Source: Pseudomonadota bacterium
Lineage (GTDB): Bacteria > Pseudomonadota > Gammaproteobacteria > Xanthomonadales > SZUA-38
Direction: 5' to 3'
Assembly (NCBI GenBank): GCA_039033415.1
Contig: JBCCCR010000040.1
Coordinates: 1 to 52,296 of the forward strand
DNA length: 52,296 nucleotides
Both the position numbers and the translations under genes were made by a program. The notes below the pieces were generated by a model. The model was not told the origin of the DNA. It did not search any database and worked only from the letters and a program-made list of their open reading frames with translations. Below are positions 9,500 to 17,538 of this stretch, piece after piece. Each line of letters starts with the position of its first letter. Position 1 is the first letter of the stretch.

Positions 9500-12387
9500 G
9501 CATCAGATACACGGTGTGCGTTGTCGCCGCGTTGGCGATGACGCCGGGGCTGGGTGCCCAGGAACTTTTCCTGCTCAGCAGTCCCGAGGATCCAATGATC
9601 CTGGGAGCGCAGGGCAACGCCCCGAGTCGGGACTGCCGGATTGGGGGGAGCCGCTTTGTGGTGTTCAGCTCCCGAGCGCAGAATCTGGTCGCCGGGGATC
9701 AAAATGCCAGCGAAGACGTTTTTTTAAGAGATCTGGATCTGGGGGTGCTGCAGCGGGTCAGCGTGGACGATGCCGGCAACGAAGCTCCCGGCGACAGCCT
9801 CCGCCCGGACGTGAGCGACGACGGCCGATGGGTGGTTTTCGAATCGGCCGCCGTCCTTGCGCCGGGGGCGACGGGCACCGGCATCGTCCACGTTTATTTG
9901 CGCGACCGCATGCTCGGCACCACCACTATGGTGTCCCGTACGGCCGCTGCGGTGGGGAACGGCTCCAGTATGCAGCCGCGTATCAGCGGCGATGGCGGCC
10001 AGGTGGTCTTTCAGTCGTTTGCCAGCAATCTGGTGACGGGCGATACGGATAACTGCCCGGATATCTTTGTCTATAGCGTGGCGACGGGTGGCCTGCTACG
10101 AGCGTCGACCACCAGCACGGGGCAGCAGGCGGACAGCTGCCACCATGATCCCGATATCGCGGACGACGGTGCCAGCGTGGTTTTTCTGTCAGATGCCAGC
10201 GACCTGGTGGCGGACGACAACAACTTCCATCGCGACGTGTTTCGTAAGGATCTGTTGACCGGCGGCGTCGAGCGGTTGTCCGTGAGCACGGCCGGCGGCG
10301 ATCCTGACCGCCCCAGCTTCCGCCCGTCCGTCAGCGGCGACGGCCAGAGTGTGGTGTTCGCGTCGGCGGCACGCAATCTGGTGGATGGCGATCGTTTTCT
10401 CAAAACAGACGTCTTCTTGCACGACTTGATTCAGGTGCCCCCCATTACCCGGATCAGCGTGCCGGATGCTGGTGGTGAGGCGGATGCGGTGAGCACCTCG
10501 CCGGCGATCAGCAGCGACGGCCAGACGGTGGTGTTTCAAAGTCGCGCCTCCAACCTGACGGCGGGCCAGGTCCCTAGTCCCAATCAGCCCTTTGTGTACG
10601 ACCGCACCACGGGCGTTCTCACGCCGCTGTTGACAATTCCTGCTGCCGAGGCCACCCAGCTGGCCAGCAGCTCAGATGGATCAGTGGTTTGTGCTCAGTC
10701 GCCCAGCGAACTGGTTGCTGAGGATCGGCTCCTCAACACCGGCGACGTGTATGTCTGGGATGGCCCAACCGCCACCTGGGCGCTGGCGAGCGTCACGGAC
10801 ACGCCCCAGCCCAGTCACAGCAACGGGCACAGCGTGCAGCCCGACATCAGCGACGACGCTCGTTTCGTGGTGTTCCAATCCGACGCCAGCGTACTGGACG
10901 AGGCCCTGGCGGACGATAGCCGGTTTTCCGACATCTATTTTCTGGATCGGGAAACCGCCGCAATCGAGCGGTATCCGGAAACCGTCACCGGTGTGCCCGG
11001 TAACGGCGATTCCCAAGGCCCAACCATATCGGCAGACGGTCGCTATGTAGCTTTCATGACCCGCGCCACCAACCTGGTGAACGACGACAACGAGCCCAAC
11101 CTCGACGTGATGCTGGTGGATCGGTTGACCCTGGAACTCCGGCTGATCAGCTGGGGTGTCGCTAACGCCGGGGACTCTGACTTCGCCCAGATCGATGGCT
11201 CGGGACGCAGGGTGATTTTCCGCAGTCACGCCGATGATCTGGTGGCCGGAGACAGCAATCAAGAGCCTGATATCTTTCTGTGGGAGCGGGATGCCTCCCT
11301 TTCCAGGCTCAGCGTGTCGTCCAGCGAAACCCAGGCCAACGGTGGGAGTGGTGCACCCCGCCTGTCCAGCGACGGCAACTACGCCGTGTTTGTTTCCAGC
11401 GCCGATAACCTTGCTGCGCTTGACCAAAACGAGGCCGCGGACGTTTTCCTGAGAGACATTGAAAACGGCTCAACCCAGCGAGTGAGTGAGGACGAGTTCG
11501 GCCTGGGCGGAGACGCGGACAGCCTTGCTGCGGACGTGGCCGCCGGCGGCCGTTACGTGGTGTACGTGACGGAGGCGAGGAACCTCACGCCCTCCAATCG
11601 TGATGGGTTGAACGTGCTGCGCTGGGACCGATTTACCGGGAGTAGCGAAAACATGAGCCTGGTTTTGCCAGTGGATGAGCAGATCACCGCGGAACTGGTG
11701 CGCATCAGCGACAACGGCCGGTATGTGTTCTTCAGCTCCAACCGCCAGCTGGGGCTGCTCAGCCAGCAGAACCTGTGGCGCTTTGACACGCGGGAGAACG
11801 AGCTGCTGCGGTTGACAAGCACTTCCGCAGGCCAGGGCAGCCAGGCCCCTTTGCACGGAGGTGCCATTCACCAGAGCGGCCACTACGTGGTGTTTTCAGC
11901 CGCGGACGACCAGTTGACGCCGGCTGATCACAACGGGTTCTACGATGTGGTGTTGTCCGATCTTCGCGGCGAGCCCGGCACGCTGGGGTTTGATCTAGGC
12001 CAGCTGGTGGTGAATGAGGGTGTGGGGTTTGTGCACCTGCCCGTGCGACGCCGGGACGGTGCCCGCGGCGGCGTGAGCATCGACTACGCGGCGGTGAACG
12101 GCAGCGCCCTGGGCGGCAGAGATTTTGTCGGTGCGTCCGGCGTGTTGATATTTGGCGATGCCGACGACAACGACCAGCCCGTCAGCATCCAGATTCTGGA
12201 TGATGCTGAAAACGAGCCGGACGAGAGCTTTCTGGTGGCGTTGACCAACGTGCAGGGCGGCGCCAGCCTAGGGCTGACCACTCAGTTTTTCATCACAATT
12301 ATCGACGATGATCCGCTGGTCGACCCAGTTTTTGCTGATAGTTTTGAGGCGCAGGGCAGTCTGGTGTTACGGGCCGACGACGAATGA
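9496..12387 (+). CDS. Secreted beta-propeller protein with Calx-beta domain and C-terminal VFADSFE tag
   Basis: This 963-residue paralogue of the upstream protein starts at the ATG at 9496, four bases inside the upstream gene. The signal peptide ends near TPGLGAQ. More than ten PD40-like repeats follow (SDDGRWVVFES, SGDGQSVVFAS, SADGRYVAFMT, SSDGNYAVFVS), each followed by a segment like NLVAGDQNASEDVFLRD. Unlike its neighbour, it carries a Calx-beta module before the end, at about residues 830-940: LVVNEGVGFVHLPVRR, VSIDYAAVNGSALGGRDF and NEPDESFLVALTNVQGG, then IIDDD. The chain ends VFADSFE (945-951) plus 12 residues. Calx-beta modules bind calcium in other proteins. Confidence 0.85.
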   Translation: MSIRYTVCVVAALAMTPGLGAQELFLLSSPEDPMILGAQGNAPSRDCRIGGSRFVVFSSRAQNLVAGDQNASEDVFLRDLDLGVLQRVSVDDAGNEAPGDSLRPDVSDDGRWVVFESAAVLAPGATGTGIVHVYLRDRMLGTTTMVSRTAAAVGNGSSMQPRISGDGGQVVFQSFASNLVTGDTDNCPDIFVYSVATGGLLRASTTSTGQQADSCHHDPDIADDGASVVFLSDASDLVADDNNFHRDVFRKDLLTGGVERLSVSTAGGDPDRPSFRPSVSGDGQSVVFASAARNLVDGDRFLKTDVFLHDLIQVPPITRISVPDAGGEADAVSTSPAISSDGQTVVFQSRASNLTAGQVPSPNQPFVYDRTTGVLTPLLTIPAAEATQLASSSDGSVVCAQSPSELVAEDRLLNTGDVYVWDGPTATWALASVTDTPQPSHSNGHSVQPDISDDARFVVFQSDASVLDEALADDSRFSDIYFLDRETAAIERYPETVTGVPGNGDSQGPTISADGRYVAFMTRATNLVNDDNEPNLDVMLVDRLTLELRLISWGVANAGDSDFAQIDGSGRRVIFRSHADDLVAGDSNQEPDIFLWERDASLSRLSVSSSETQANGGSGAPRLSSDGNYAVFVSSADNLAALDQNEAADVFLRDIENGSTQRVSEDEFGLGGDADSLAADVAAGGRYVVYVTEARNLTPSNRDGLNVLRWDRFTGSSENMSLVLPVDEQITAELVRISDNGRYVFFSSNRQLGLLSQQNLWRFDTRENELLRLTSTSAGQGSQAPLHGGAIHQSGHYVVFSAADDQLTPADHNGFYDVVLSDLRGEPGTLGFDLGQLVVNEGVGFVHLPVRRRDGARGGVSIDYAAVNGSALGGRDFVGASGVLIFGDADDNDQPVSIQILDDAENEPDESFLVALTNVQGGASLGLTTQFFITIIDDDPLVDPVFADSFEAQGSLVLRADDE

Positions 12388-12700
12388 GGGCAAAACAGGC
12401 TGCAACAGCGCTACCGAGTAGCACATCGTTAACTGATCCCAGATGTTGTTCACGATAATTCGCGGTACGCCACCAACCGAGCAGAGCTTACCCATCAGGG
12501 AACGGTCTTCAGATACCGGGGTATGCGAACGTTCAAATCGTTTCTGGGACAGCAGTGGGACAGGCTAACTTTCCTACTGAGTTTTCCCGCATTTGGGCAA
12601 AAAGTTAACCCGACCCCTTTGCTCGGGTCTCTGTGCCATTTCTATGTCACCCGCCGCGTTGCGGGGCGGTGTTTTGGGTCGTAACAAGTAGCGACTCGTT
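12388..12700. other. Gene-free gap with a REP-like motif
   Basis: No convincing ORF lies here. At 12601-12620 there is AAAGTTAACCCGACCCCTTT, one of several occurrences in the window of a motif close to AAAGTTAACCTGACCCCTTT (see 45788-45856 and 50514-50533). This kind of sequence is scattered in REP fashion. No transposase is adjacent. Confidence 0.5.
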
Positions 12701-12799
12701 GAGCGGACGCCGCTAAGTTACTGATTTGAAAGAACCTATCAGGCAAAAAGCCTGACTCATAATGCGGGGGCGGTGGTTCAAGTCCACCCATAGCCACCA
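12701..12799 (+). repeat. tRNA-Met(CAU) 3' half with diverged upstream arm (middle copy)
   Basis: Bases 12756-12799 repeat the tRNA 3' half: CTCATAA, then GGTGGTTCAAGTCCACCC and ATAGCCACCA. The upstream 55 bp (GAGCGGACGCCGCTAAGTTA and onward) are a weaker match to the same region of copies A and B. No 5' tRNA half is present. Orientation is the same as in the other two copies. I read it as a decayed attachment site. Confidence 0.6.
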
Positions 12800-12970
12800 A
12801 CATTCCCCGGGCACGCCGGCAACACTTTTGCTAGACAATATCCCGCTGGCGAAAACCGCGACTACATCACCGGGTCAATGTCCGCGTTGGCGAGGCGCTA
12901 AGCGTCCGCACATTCCTCGTCTGGGTTCTCGGTAACGAGAAACCGGGTATGCGCCATCCCCGGTCGTGTA

Positions 12971-12998
12971 AAACAAAAAAGCGCCTCAAATTGAGGCC
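12971..12998 (-). terminator. Rho-independent terminator of the MacAB-type operon
   Basis: On the reverse strand the hairpin GCCTC-AATTT-GAGGC is followed by GC and a run of six T. It lies about 105 bp beyond the stop of the permease gene at 13103, in the right orientation to end that operon. Confidence 0.7.
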
Positions 12999-13102
12999 TT
13001 TCGAGCGGTTGCGCTGGCCGCAGTGGCCTGACTCGTACTAAACGGTCTCGGAATACCCGGGGTGATTCACAGGGTCAATTTAACGTCTCTTCCGTCATCA
13101 CT

Positions 13103-14338
13103 CTATTCGAACCTCAGTGCGTCAATGGGATTGAGCAACGAGGCCTTTCGCGCCGGATAGAAACCGAAAAAGATGCCCACGAACGCTGCGGAGCCGATGG
13201 CAAGAAATATGATCGGGATGTTGAGCAGCACGGGAATATTACTGAGGGACTGCAGGAGCAGCCCGGTGCCAACGCCGATAGCCACCCCCAGCAGGCTGCC
13301 GATCACGCAGAGAGTCACCGCCTCGACGAGAAACTGCAGCAGAATATCGCGCTGGCGGGCCCCGACGGCCAGTCGTAAGCCAATCTCCCGGGTCCGTTCG
13401 GTTACCGATACGAGCATGATATTCATGATGCCGATTCCACCGACGACAAGAGCAATCGACGCCGTTGCAGCCAGCAACAGGCCCAGGGTGCTGGAGGTTT
13501 CACTGCGGGCCCTGACAAACTCAGCAAAATTCGCCACGGAAAAGTCGGCCTGGCCGCCTGCAGGAATACCGCGAATCTGCTGAAGAACCCGGTCCAGTTC
13601 GGCTTGTGCTGCCTGAATGTCCTGGTGATCGTTCACCGTCAAGTAAATGCTCCCAACCTCGTCAGACACCGACCGGTCCGTTCTCCCGATCACGCGCATT
13701 CGAGCGGTGGAAATGGGTACGAATATAATGTCATCCTGGCTGCGACCGAAGGTTGACTCGCCCTTGCTTTCCAGCGTTCCGATCACTGTAAAGGGGACGT
13801 TCCTGATCCGAATGCGTGCGCCAATCGGCGAGGCGCCCGCAAACAGTTGTTCGATCACGTCAGCACCCAGAATCGCTACTTTGCCGCCAGAACTGACTTC
13901 GCGTTCGGTGAAATTGCGGCCCGCTTCGATTCGCCATTGGCGCACAGGTACATAGTCGGCGTGAATGCCTGTCACCGCGGTGGTCCAGTTCTGGTTGCCA
14001 TAAATCACCGGAGCGTTAGTCACCAGACTTCCCGAAATACCGTCGACAAAATCGACGCTTTCACGCAGTCGATTGATGTCTTTCTCAGTAAACGGCGCGG
14101 CCGAGCCCGCAGCCTCACGACGCCCGCCCGAGCGGTTTGCGCCTGGCCTGATTGTGAGCATGTTGCTGCCCAGTTGAGAAATGGTCCGCTCGATCTCGGC
14201 CCGGGACCCGCTGGATGCCGACACCATCACGATGACTGACGCAACGCCGATGATAATGCCGAGCATGGTCAGAAAACTGCGCAGCGCATTCACCCGCAAG
14301 GCGACGATTGCGACTAGCAGAATCTTCCAGAGCTTCAC
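13103..14338 (-). CDS. macB: MacB-type ABC transporter permease (FtsX/MacB_PCD)
   Basis: This 411-residue protein has the MacB/FtsX permease plan. There is an N-terminal membrane helix (ALRSFLTMLGIIIGVASVIVMV), a periplasmic MacB_PCD domain of about 220 residues and three C-terminal helices. The C-terminal part holds the conserved segment GGIGIMNIMLVSVTERTREI and ends YPARKASLLNPIDALRFE. It begins with GTG inside the end of the ATPase gene (4-nt overlap). ATPase and permease are separate chains here, unlike E. coli MacB, where they are fused. Together with the adaptor gene upstream it should form a tripartite exporter working with a TolC-like channel. The substrate is unknown (macrolides, peptides or siderophores in relatives). 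Confidence 0.9.
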   Translation of the reverse strand: MKLWKILLVAIVALRVNALRSFLTMLGIIIGVASVIVMVSASSGSRAEIERTISQLGSNMLTIRPGANRSGGRREAAGSAAPFTEKDINRLRESVDFVDGISGSLVTNAPVIYGNQNWTTAVTGIHADYVPVRQWRIEAGRNFTEREVSSGGKVAILGADVIEQLFAGASPIGARIRIRNVPFTVIGTLESKGESTFGRSQDDIIFVPISTARMRVIGRTDRSVSDEVGSIYLTVNDHQDIQAAQAELDRVLQQIRGIPAGGQADFSVANFAEFVRARSETSSTLGLLLAATASIALVVGGIGIMNIMLVSVTERTREIGLRLAVGARQRDILLQFLVEAVTLCVIGSLLGVAIGVGTGLLLQSLSNIPVLLNIPIIFLAIGSAAFVGIFFGFYPARKASLLNPIDALRFE

Positions 14339-15048
14339 GCTGATGAACGCCCGCCGCCGGGCACCGCCAAATCGCCCACCAGTCGACCATCCCTGAAACT
14401 CAAACTCCGGCGGGTGGCCCCCGCGACCTCCGGCTCGTGGGTGACGACAATAATCGTTATGCCGGTCTCATTGAGCGCCGCGAACAATTCCAGGATGTCG
14501 CTGGAGGTCTGGGTATCAAGAGCGCCCGTGGGCTCATCAGCAAGGATGATGGTCGGGTTATTCACCAGCGCCCGCGCGATGGCTACCCGCTGCTGCTGCC
14601 CGCCGGACAGCTGGGTTGGCTCATGATCCACCCGGTTTGAGAGACCGACCTGATTCAGACAGTGAAACGCCCGAGCATTAGATTCATCTGAGCGTTGAAT
14701 ATCAGAGTAAAGCAGGGGCAACTTGACGTTCTCAAGCGCTGTGGTCTTTGGCAGAAGGTTAAATTGCTGAAAGACAAACCCAACCGCGCGGTTCCGGTAG
14801 TCGGCGAGTTCGTCGGCTGTTCTTGCGGATAGATCCACGCCGTCCACGATCAGCTCGCCTGACGTTGGGGTATCCAGTGCGCCAATCAGGTTCATCAGGG
14901 TCGATTTTCCTGACCCGGACGGACCCATAATGGAGAGATATTCACCGCGGCCGATAACCAGGTCTACATCGCGCAAGGCGTGCACGGTTTCCGAACCCAT
15001 GAGGTAGTCTTTGCAGATGCCCTGGCACTGCACCAGCGGTGCGCTCAT
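14335..15048 (-). CDS. MacB-type ABC transporter ATP-binding protein
   Basis: This 237-residue ATPase of the LolD/MacB group carries a Walker A GPSGSGKST, a Q-loop in FVFQQFNLLP, the signature LSGGQQQR, Walker B IILADEP and the switch His in VVTHE. It should energise the adjacent permease from the cytoplasmic side. Its start overlaps the adaptor stop as ATGA, and its stop overlaps the permease start as GTGA. Translational coupling and fixed stoichiometry are therefore likely. The length is normal for the family. Confidence 0.92.
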   Translation of the reverse strand: MSAPLVQCQGICKDYLMGSETVHALRDVDLVIGRGEYLSIMGPSGSGKSTLMNLIGALDTPTSGELIVDGVDLSARTADELADYRNRAVGFVFQQFNLLPKTTALENVKLPLLYSDIQRSDESNARAFHCLNQVGLSNRVDHEPTQLSGGQQQRVAIARALVNNPTIILADEPTGALDTQTSSDILELFAALNETGITIIVVTHEPEVAGATRRSLSFRDGRLVGDLAVPGGGRSSA

Positions 15049-16580
15049 TGCGGCGAGTCGAAAATTCGAGTAACCACAACCAGACCCTCCTGAACCTCCG
15101 GGCCGGTAACCTGGGTATGAGTCTCGTCACTGATTCCCAGACGGACCGGCATCGGGCCGATGTGACCGTCGTTGCTCTGGACCCAGATTTGCGCGGTACG
15201 GCTGTCCGCTGCCTGGCGTCTAAGTGCTTCGTACTGCTGATACTGCGCTTCGTCGAGATTTGCTTTCAACACACTTGCGACGCGCTGCTGCATCTGTTGA
15301 CGCATTTGCCGCCGCGGATCGCTGGAATCTTCCGACATCGGAGAAGGCTGCCCTTGAATACCGCGGATTGCGCCGCCGCGGCCTTCTCGCATCTGCTGTA
15401 ACGAATCACGGATTCGGGTCTCCTGCTGCGGGCTCAGAGCCAACTGCTCCAAAATGGAATCAACCGGGTTACGCCCAGTGCGACGCCAAGCCCCTGCGTC
15501 CTGGCCCCCAGAGCCTGCGCCATCCGTTGCCATCTTCGCCAGGGCAGACCCCGGGGCTGGCCCGAACCGCACCGCATCATTGGTGATTCTCAGGACGTTG
15601 GAGCTCTTACCGGTAATGATCTCCACCATGGCAGTCATGCCGGGCAACAAACGGCGACCAGGATTCGCAGCGTTGATGATCACCGTGTAGGTGACAACGT
15701 TGTTCGTTTCGTTCGGCGCCAGGCGGACCTGGTCGACACGACCCCCAAACTCAAGATCAGGAAATGCATCAACAGAAAACGACACGTCGTTTCCGTTGCT
15801 GACGTTCCCGATGTCAGCCTCGTCAATATTGGCCTCGATCTGAATCTGGGTCAGATCCTGAGCGATATAGAACAATACGGGGGAGGACAGACTCGCGGCG
15901 ACAGTCTGGCCCTGATCCACAGCCCTTTCGATCACAATGCCATTGATCGGAGATCGAATTCGGGTGCGCTCAAGGTCGATCTCGGCGGATTCCAGCGACG
16001 CCTCACGCTGTTTTTTCGCCGCCTGTGCGTTTTCCAACTGCGCGTTTGCCATCGTGAGGTCAGCCTGGGCCGCGTCATGGTTGGCGACAGCGGAATCCAG
16101 CTCAGATGAGGACAGCGTTCCCTGGGCGGCCAGCGGCTGGGCTCGCTCCAGGTCCCGGCGGGCGCGCCGCAGGTTTGCGTCAGCACGATCCACGCTGGCC
16201 CGCTGCAGAGCAATATTGGCATTGGCAACGTCCAGGTCCGCTCGGCTTTGCAAAACCCGGGACTCAAAGCTCTGAGCATCGATCAGCGCCAGTAGCTGCC
16301 CTTCCTGAACTTCTGTGTTGAAGTCGACGAAGATCTCTTTAATCTGTCCGGAAAGCTGTGACCCGACCTCCACCGTCACCAGCGGCCGGACCGCGCCGGA
16401 CGCTGCCACCGTTCGCAGGATATCGCCCCGATCGACCAAGGAAGTCTCCACTCGTAGTGTCTGGGTCCCGGTCTCCCTATCTCCCGCGAGATAAAAACCG
16501 GCGAAGATCAGCAGCCCGGTAGTCGCAAGGGTAATGGCTAATCGAGTCATGGTGATTTTTGGCATGTTGTCATTCGTCAC
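15045..16580 (-). CDS. macA: MacA-like periplasmic adaptor (HlyD/MFP) with a Spy-like helical insertion
   Basis: The protein is 511 residues from the GTG at 16580; an ATG at 16565 is an alternative start. One N-terminal membrane helix (ITLATTGLLIFAGFYLAG) precedes a biotinyl-lipoyl-like domain (SGAVRPLVTVEVGSQLSGQI), a long coiled coil (about 95-190) and a beta-barrel region. Before the final membrane-proximal segment (PVRLGISDETHTQVTG) lies an extra helical stretch of about 100 residues. It contains LALSPQQETRIRDSL and LDEAQYQQYEAL, reminiscent of LTxxQ motifs of Spy/CpxP proteins. It is first gene of a three-gene operon with 4-nt overlaps. It would join the MacB-type pump to an outer-membrane channel. 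Confidence 0.88.
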   Translation of the reverse strand: MTNDNMPKITMTRLAITLATTGLLIFAGFYLAGDRETGTQTLRVETSLVDRGDILRTVAASGAVRPLVTVEVGSQLSGQIKEIFVDFNTEVQEGQLLALIDAQSFESRVLQSRADLDVANANIALQRASVDRADANLRRARRDLERAQPLAAQGTLSSSELDSAVANHDAAQADLTMANAQLENAQAAKKQREASLESAEIDLERTRIRSPINGIVIERAVDQGQTVAASLSSPVLFYIAQDLTQIQIEANIDEADIGNVSNGNDVSFSVDAFPDLEFGGRVDQVRLAPNETNNVVTYTVIINAANPGRRLLPGMTAMVEIITGKSSNVLRITNDAVRFGPAPGSALAKMATDGAGSGGQDAGAWRRTGRNPVDSILEQLALSPQQETRIRDSLQQMREGRGGAIRGIQGQPSPMSEDSSDPRRQMRQQMQQRVASVLKANLDEAQYQQYEALRRQAADSRTAQIWVQSNDGHIGPMPVRLGISDETHTQVTGPEVQEGLVVVTRIFDSPQ

Positions 16581-16909
16581 CCGTCCTTAACAACCATCTG
16601 AACTCAAATCCGCCGGCAATCTGAACCGTCGATACCAATGGATCGCTGAACCTTTCATCCTAAGACCTCGCGCAGAGCCGAATCGGCTTCAGGGCGCGAC
16701 CAGGTCACTGTGCACGGCCGCAGATTATGCAGAAACATCAAAAAACTGTGGGGAGCGACGTACGCGATTAAGCGAGAGCGCCTCCAAAACCCCATGGAGA
16801 TTCGGAATATTAACCTGATGTCGCAGGTAGAAGCGGGTGAAATGATTGCCGTCGACACGTCCAGGTGTGGAAGATTACCAGCCGGCGAAGTTCCAGGCAT
16901 TCGATTTGC
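16581..16909. other. Upstream region of the exporter operon, no gene seen
   Basis: The first part must carry the promoter of the reverse-strand exporter operon. AAGGA lies just before the GTG start. Short open frames here show no recognisable protein. I see no clear operator. Confidence 0.3.
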
Positions 16910-17170
16910 TCAGCCCCCGGGTACACCTGGCAGGCGGGTGACGTGGCGGCCACAAAGATTGGTTGCTTGGTTCACGCCCAGCATCGTCATATCTCGCTCC
17001 AGCTCCGCGCGCATTAGCTCCATGCCCCGATCCACGCTGGTCTCACCGGCAGCGGCAAGGCCATATAGGTAGGGGCGACCAAAAGAACAAGCGGTAGCGC
17101 CTGCGGCGATAGCCTTGATGACATGTGTCCCGCGGCGTATCCCCCCATCGACAATCAGGTCCGGGCCAGC
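16910..17170 (-). pseudogene. C-terminal relic of an LldD-type FMN-dependent alpha-hydroxy-acid dehydrogenase
   Basis: The reverse frame encodes the last 80 or so residues of this family: LIVDGGIRRGTHVIKA, SFGRPYLYGLAAAGE, then GMELMRAELERDMTMLGV. In L-lactate dehydrogenase and glycolate oxidase this segment holds the FMN phosphate site (DGGIRRG and GRP). Everything N-terminal, including the catalytic His, is missing. The homology stops at a hairpin/REP-like sequence at 17171-17210. The relic cannot be an active enzyme. Confidence 0.75.
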
Positions 17171-17210
17171 CCCCTTTCCACATCCTCTGGAAAAGGGGTC
17201 AGACAACTTT
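17171..17210. repeat. Hairpin plus GGGGTCAGA motif, REP-like
   Basis: CCCCTTTCCA and TGGAAAAGGGG form a near-perfect stem with a short loop, and GTCAGACAACTTTTTAG follows. The GGGGTCAG core recurs at several seams in this window. It marks the break point of the LldD relic. Confidence 0.5.
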
Positions 17211-17488
17211 TTAGTGCACCCCAATCCTCTAATGAGTTTTCTGACCCTGTTTCCGGAACGGTCGCTCTCGGCAGCGAAAACCGCTTGTCAGTTGTTGGCG
17301 CGCTGAACGATGTGTTCGGATACCTTTTTTGGGCAAACCTATGGCGCCTGGACACACTGCTCATTCTGACGTGACTAAGTCAGGGCTTTGTATCTTCTCC
17401 CGCGTTGGCAAAGCCCCATTAACTCCGGTTGCCCAAACCGGTGAGGATAAATCCCGGTCTGACGTGTCAGCCAAGCCTGGTACTTGAA
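17211..17488. other. Gene-free gap with an inverted repeat
   Basis: No gene is recognisable. GGGCTTTG (17383-17390) and CAAAGCCC (17409-17416) form a perfect 8-bp inverted repeat with an 18-nt loop. There is no T-run, so it is not an obvious intrinsic terminator. Confidence 0.35.
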
Positions 17489-17534
17489 CCTGACCCCAAA
17501 AATTCTGACCCCAAAAACTCTGACCCCAGAAACT
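17489..17534. repeat. Three tandem CTGACCCC(A) units
   Basis: Three units of 15-16 bp follow each other: CCTGACCCCAAAAATT, CTGACCCCAAAAACT and CTGACCCCAGAAACT. The core is related to the scattered TGACCCC motif. The array ends just before the stop of the reverse-strand gene at 17539. It is too short and lacks spacers, so it is not a CRISPR array. Confidence 0.6.
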
Positions 17535-17538
17535 TACG

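Noticed and set aside
10681-11427. Reverse ORF of 248 codons opposite the second PD40 protein
   Set aside because: Same reason; its composition mirrors the repeat codons of the forward gene.
17489-17534. Possible CRISPR-like repeats
   Set aside because: Units are contiguous with no spacers, only three, and no cas genes are near.
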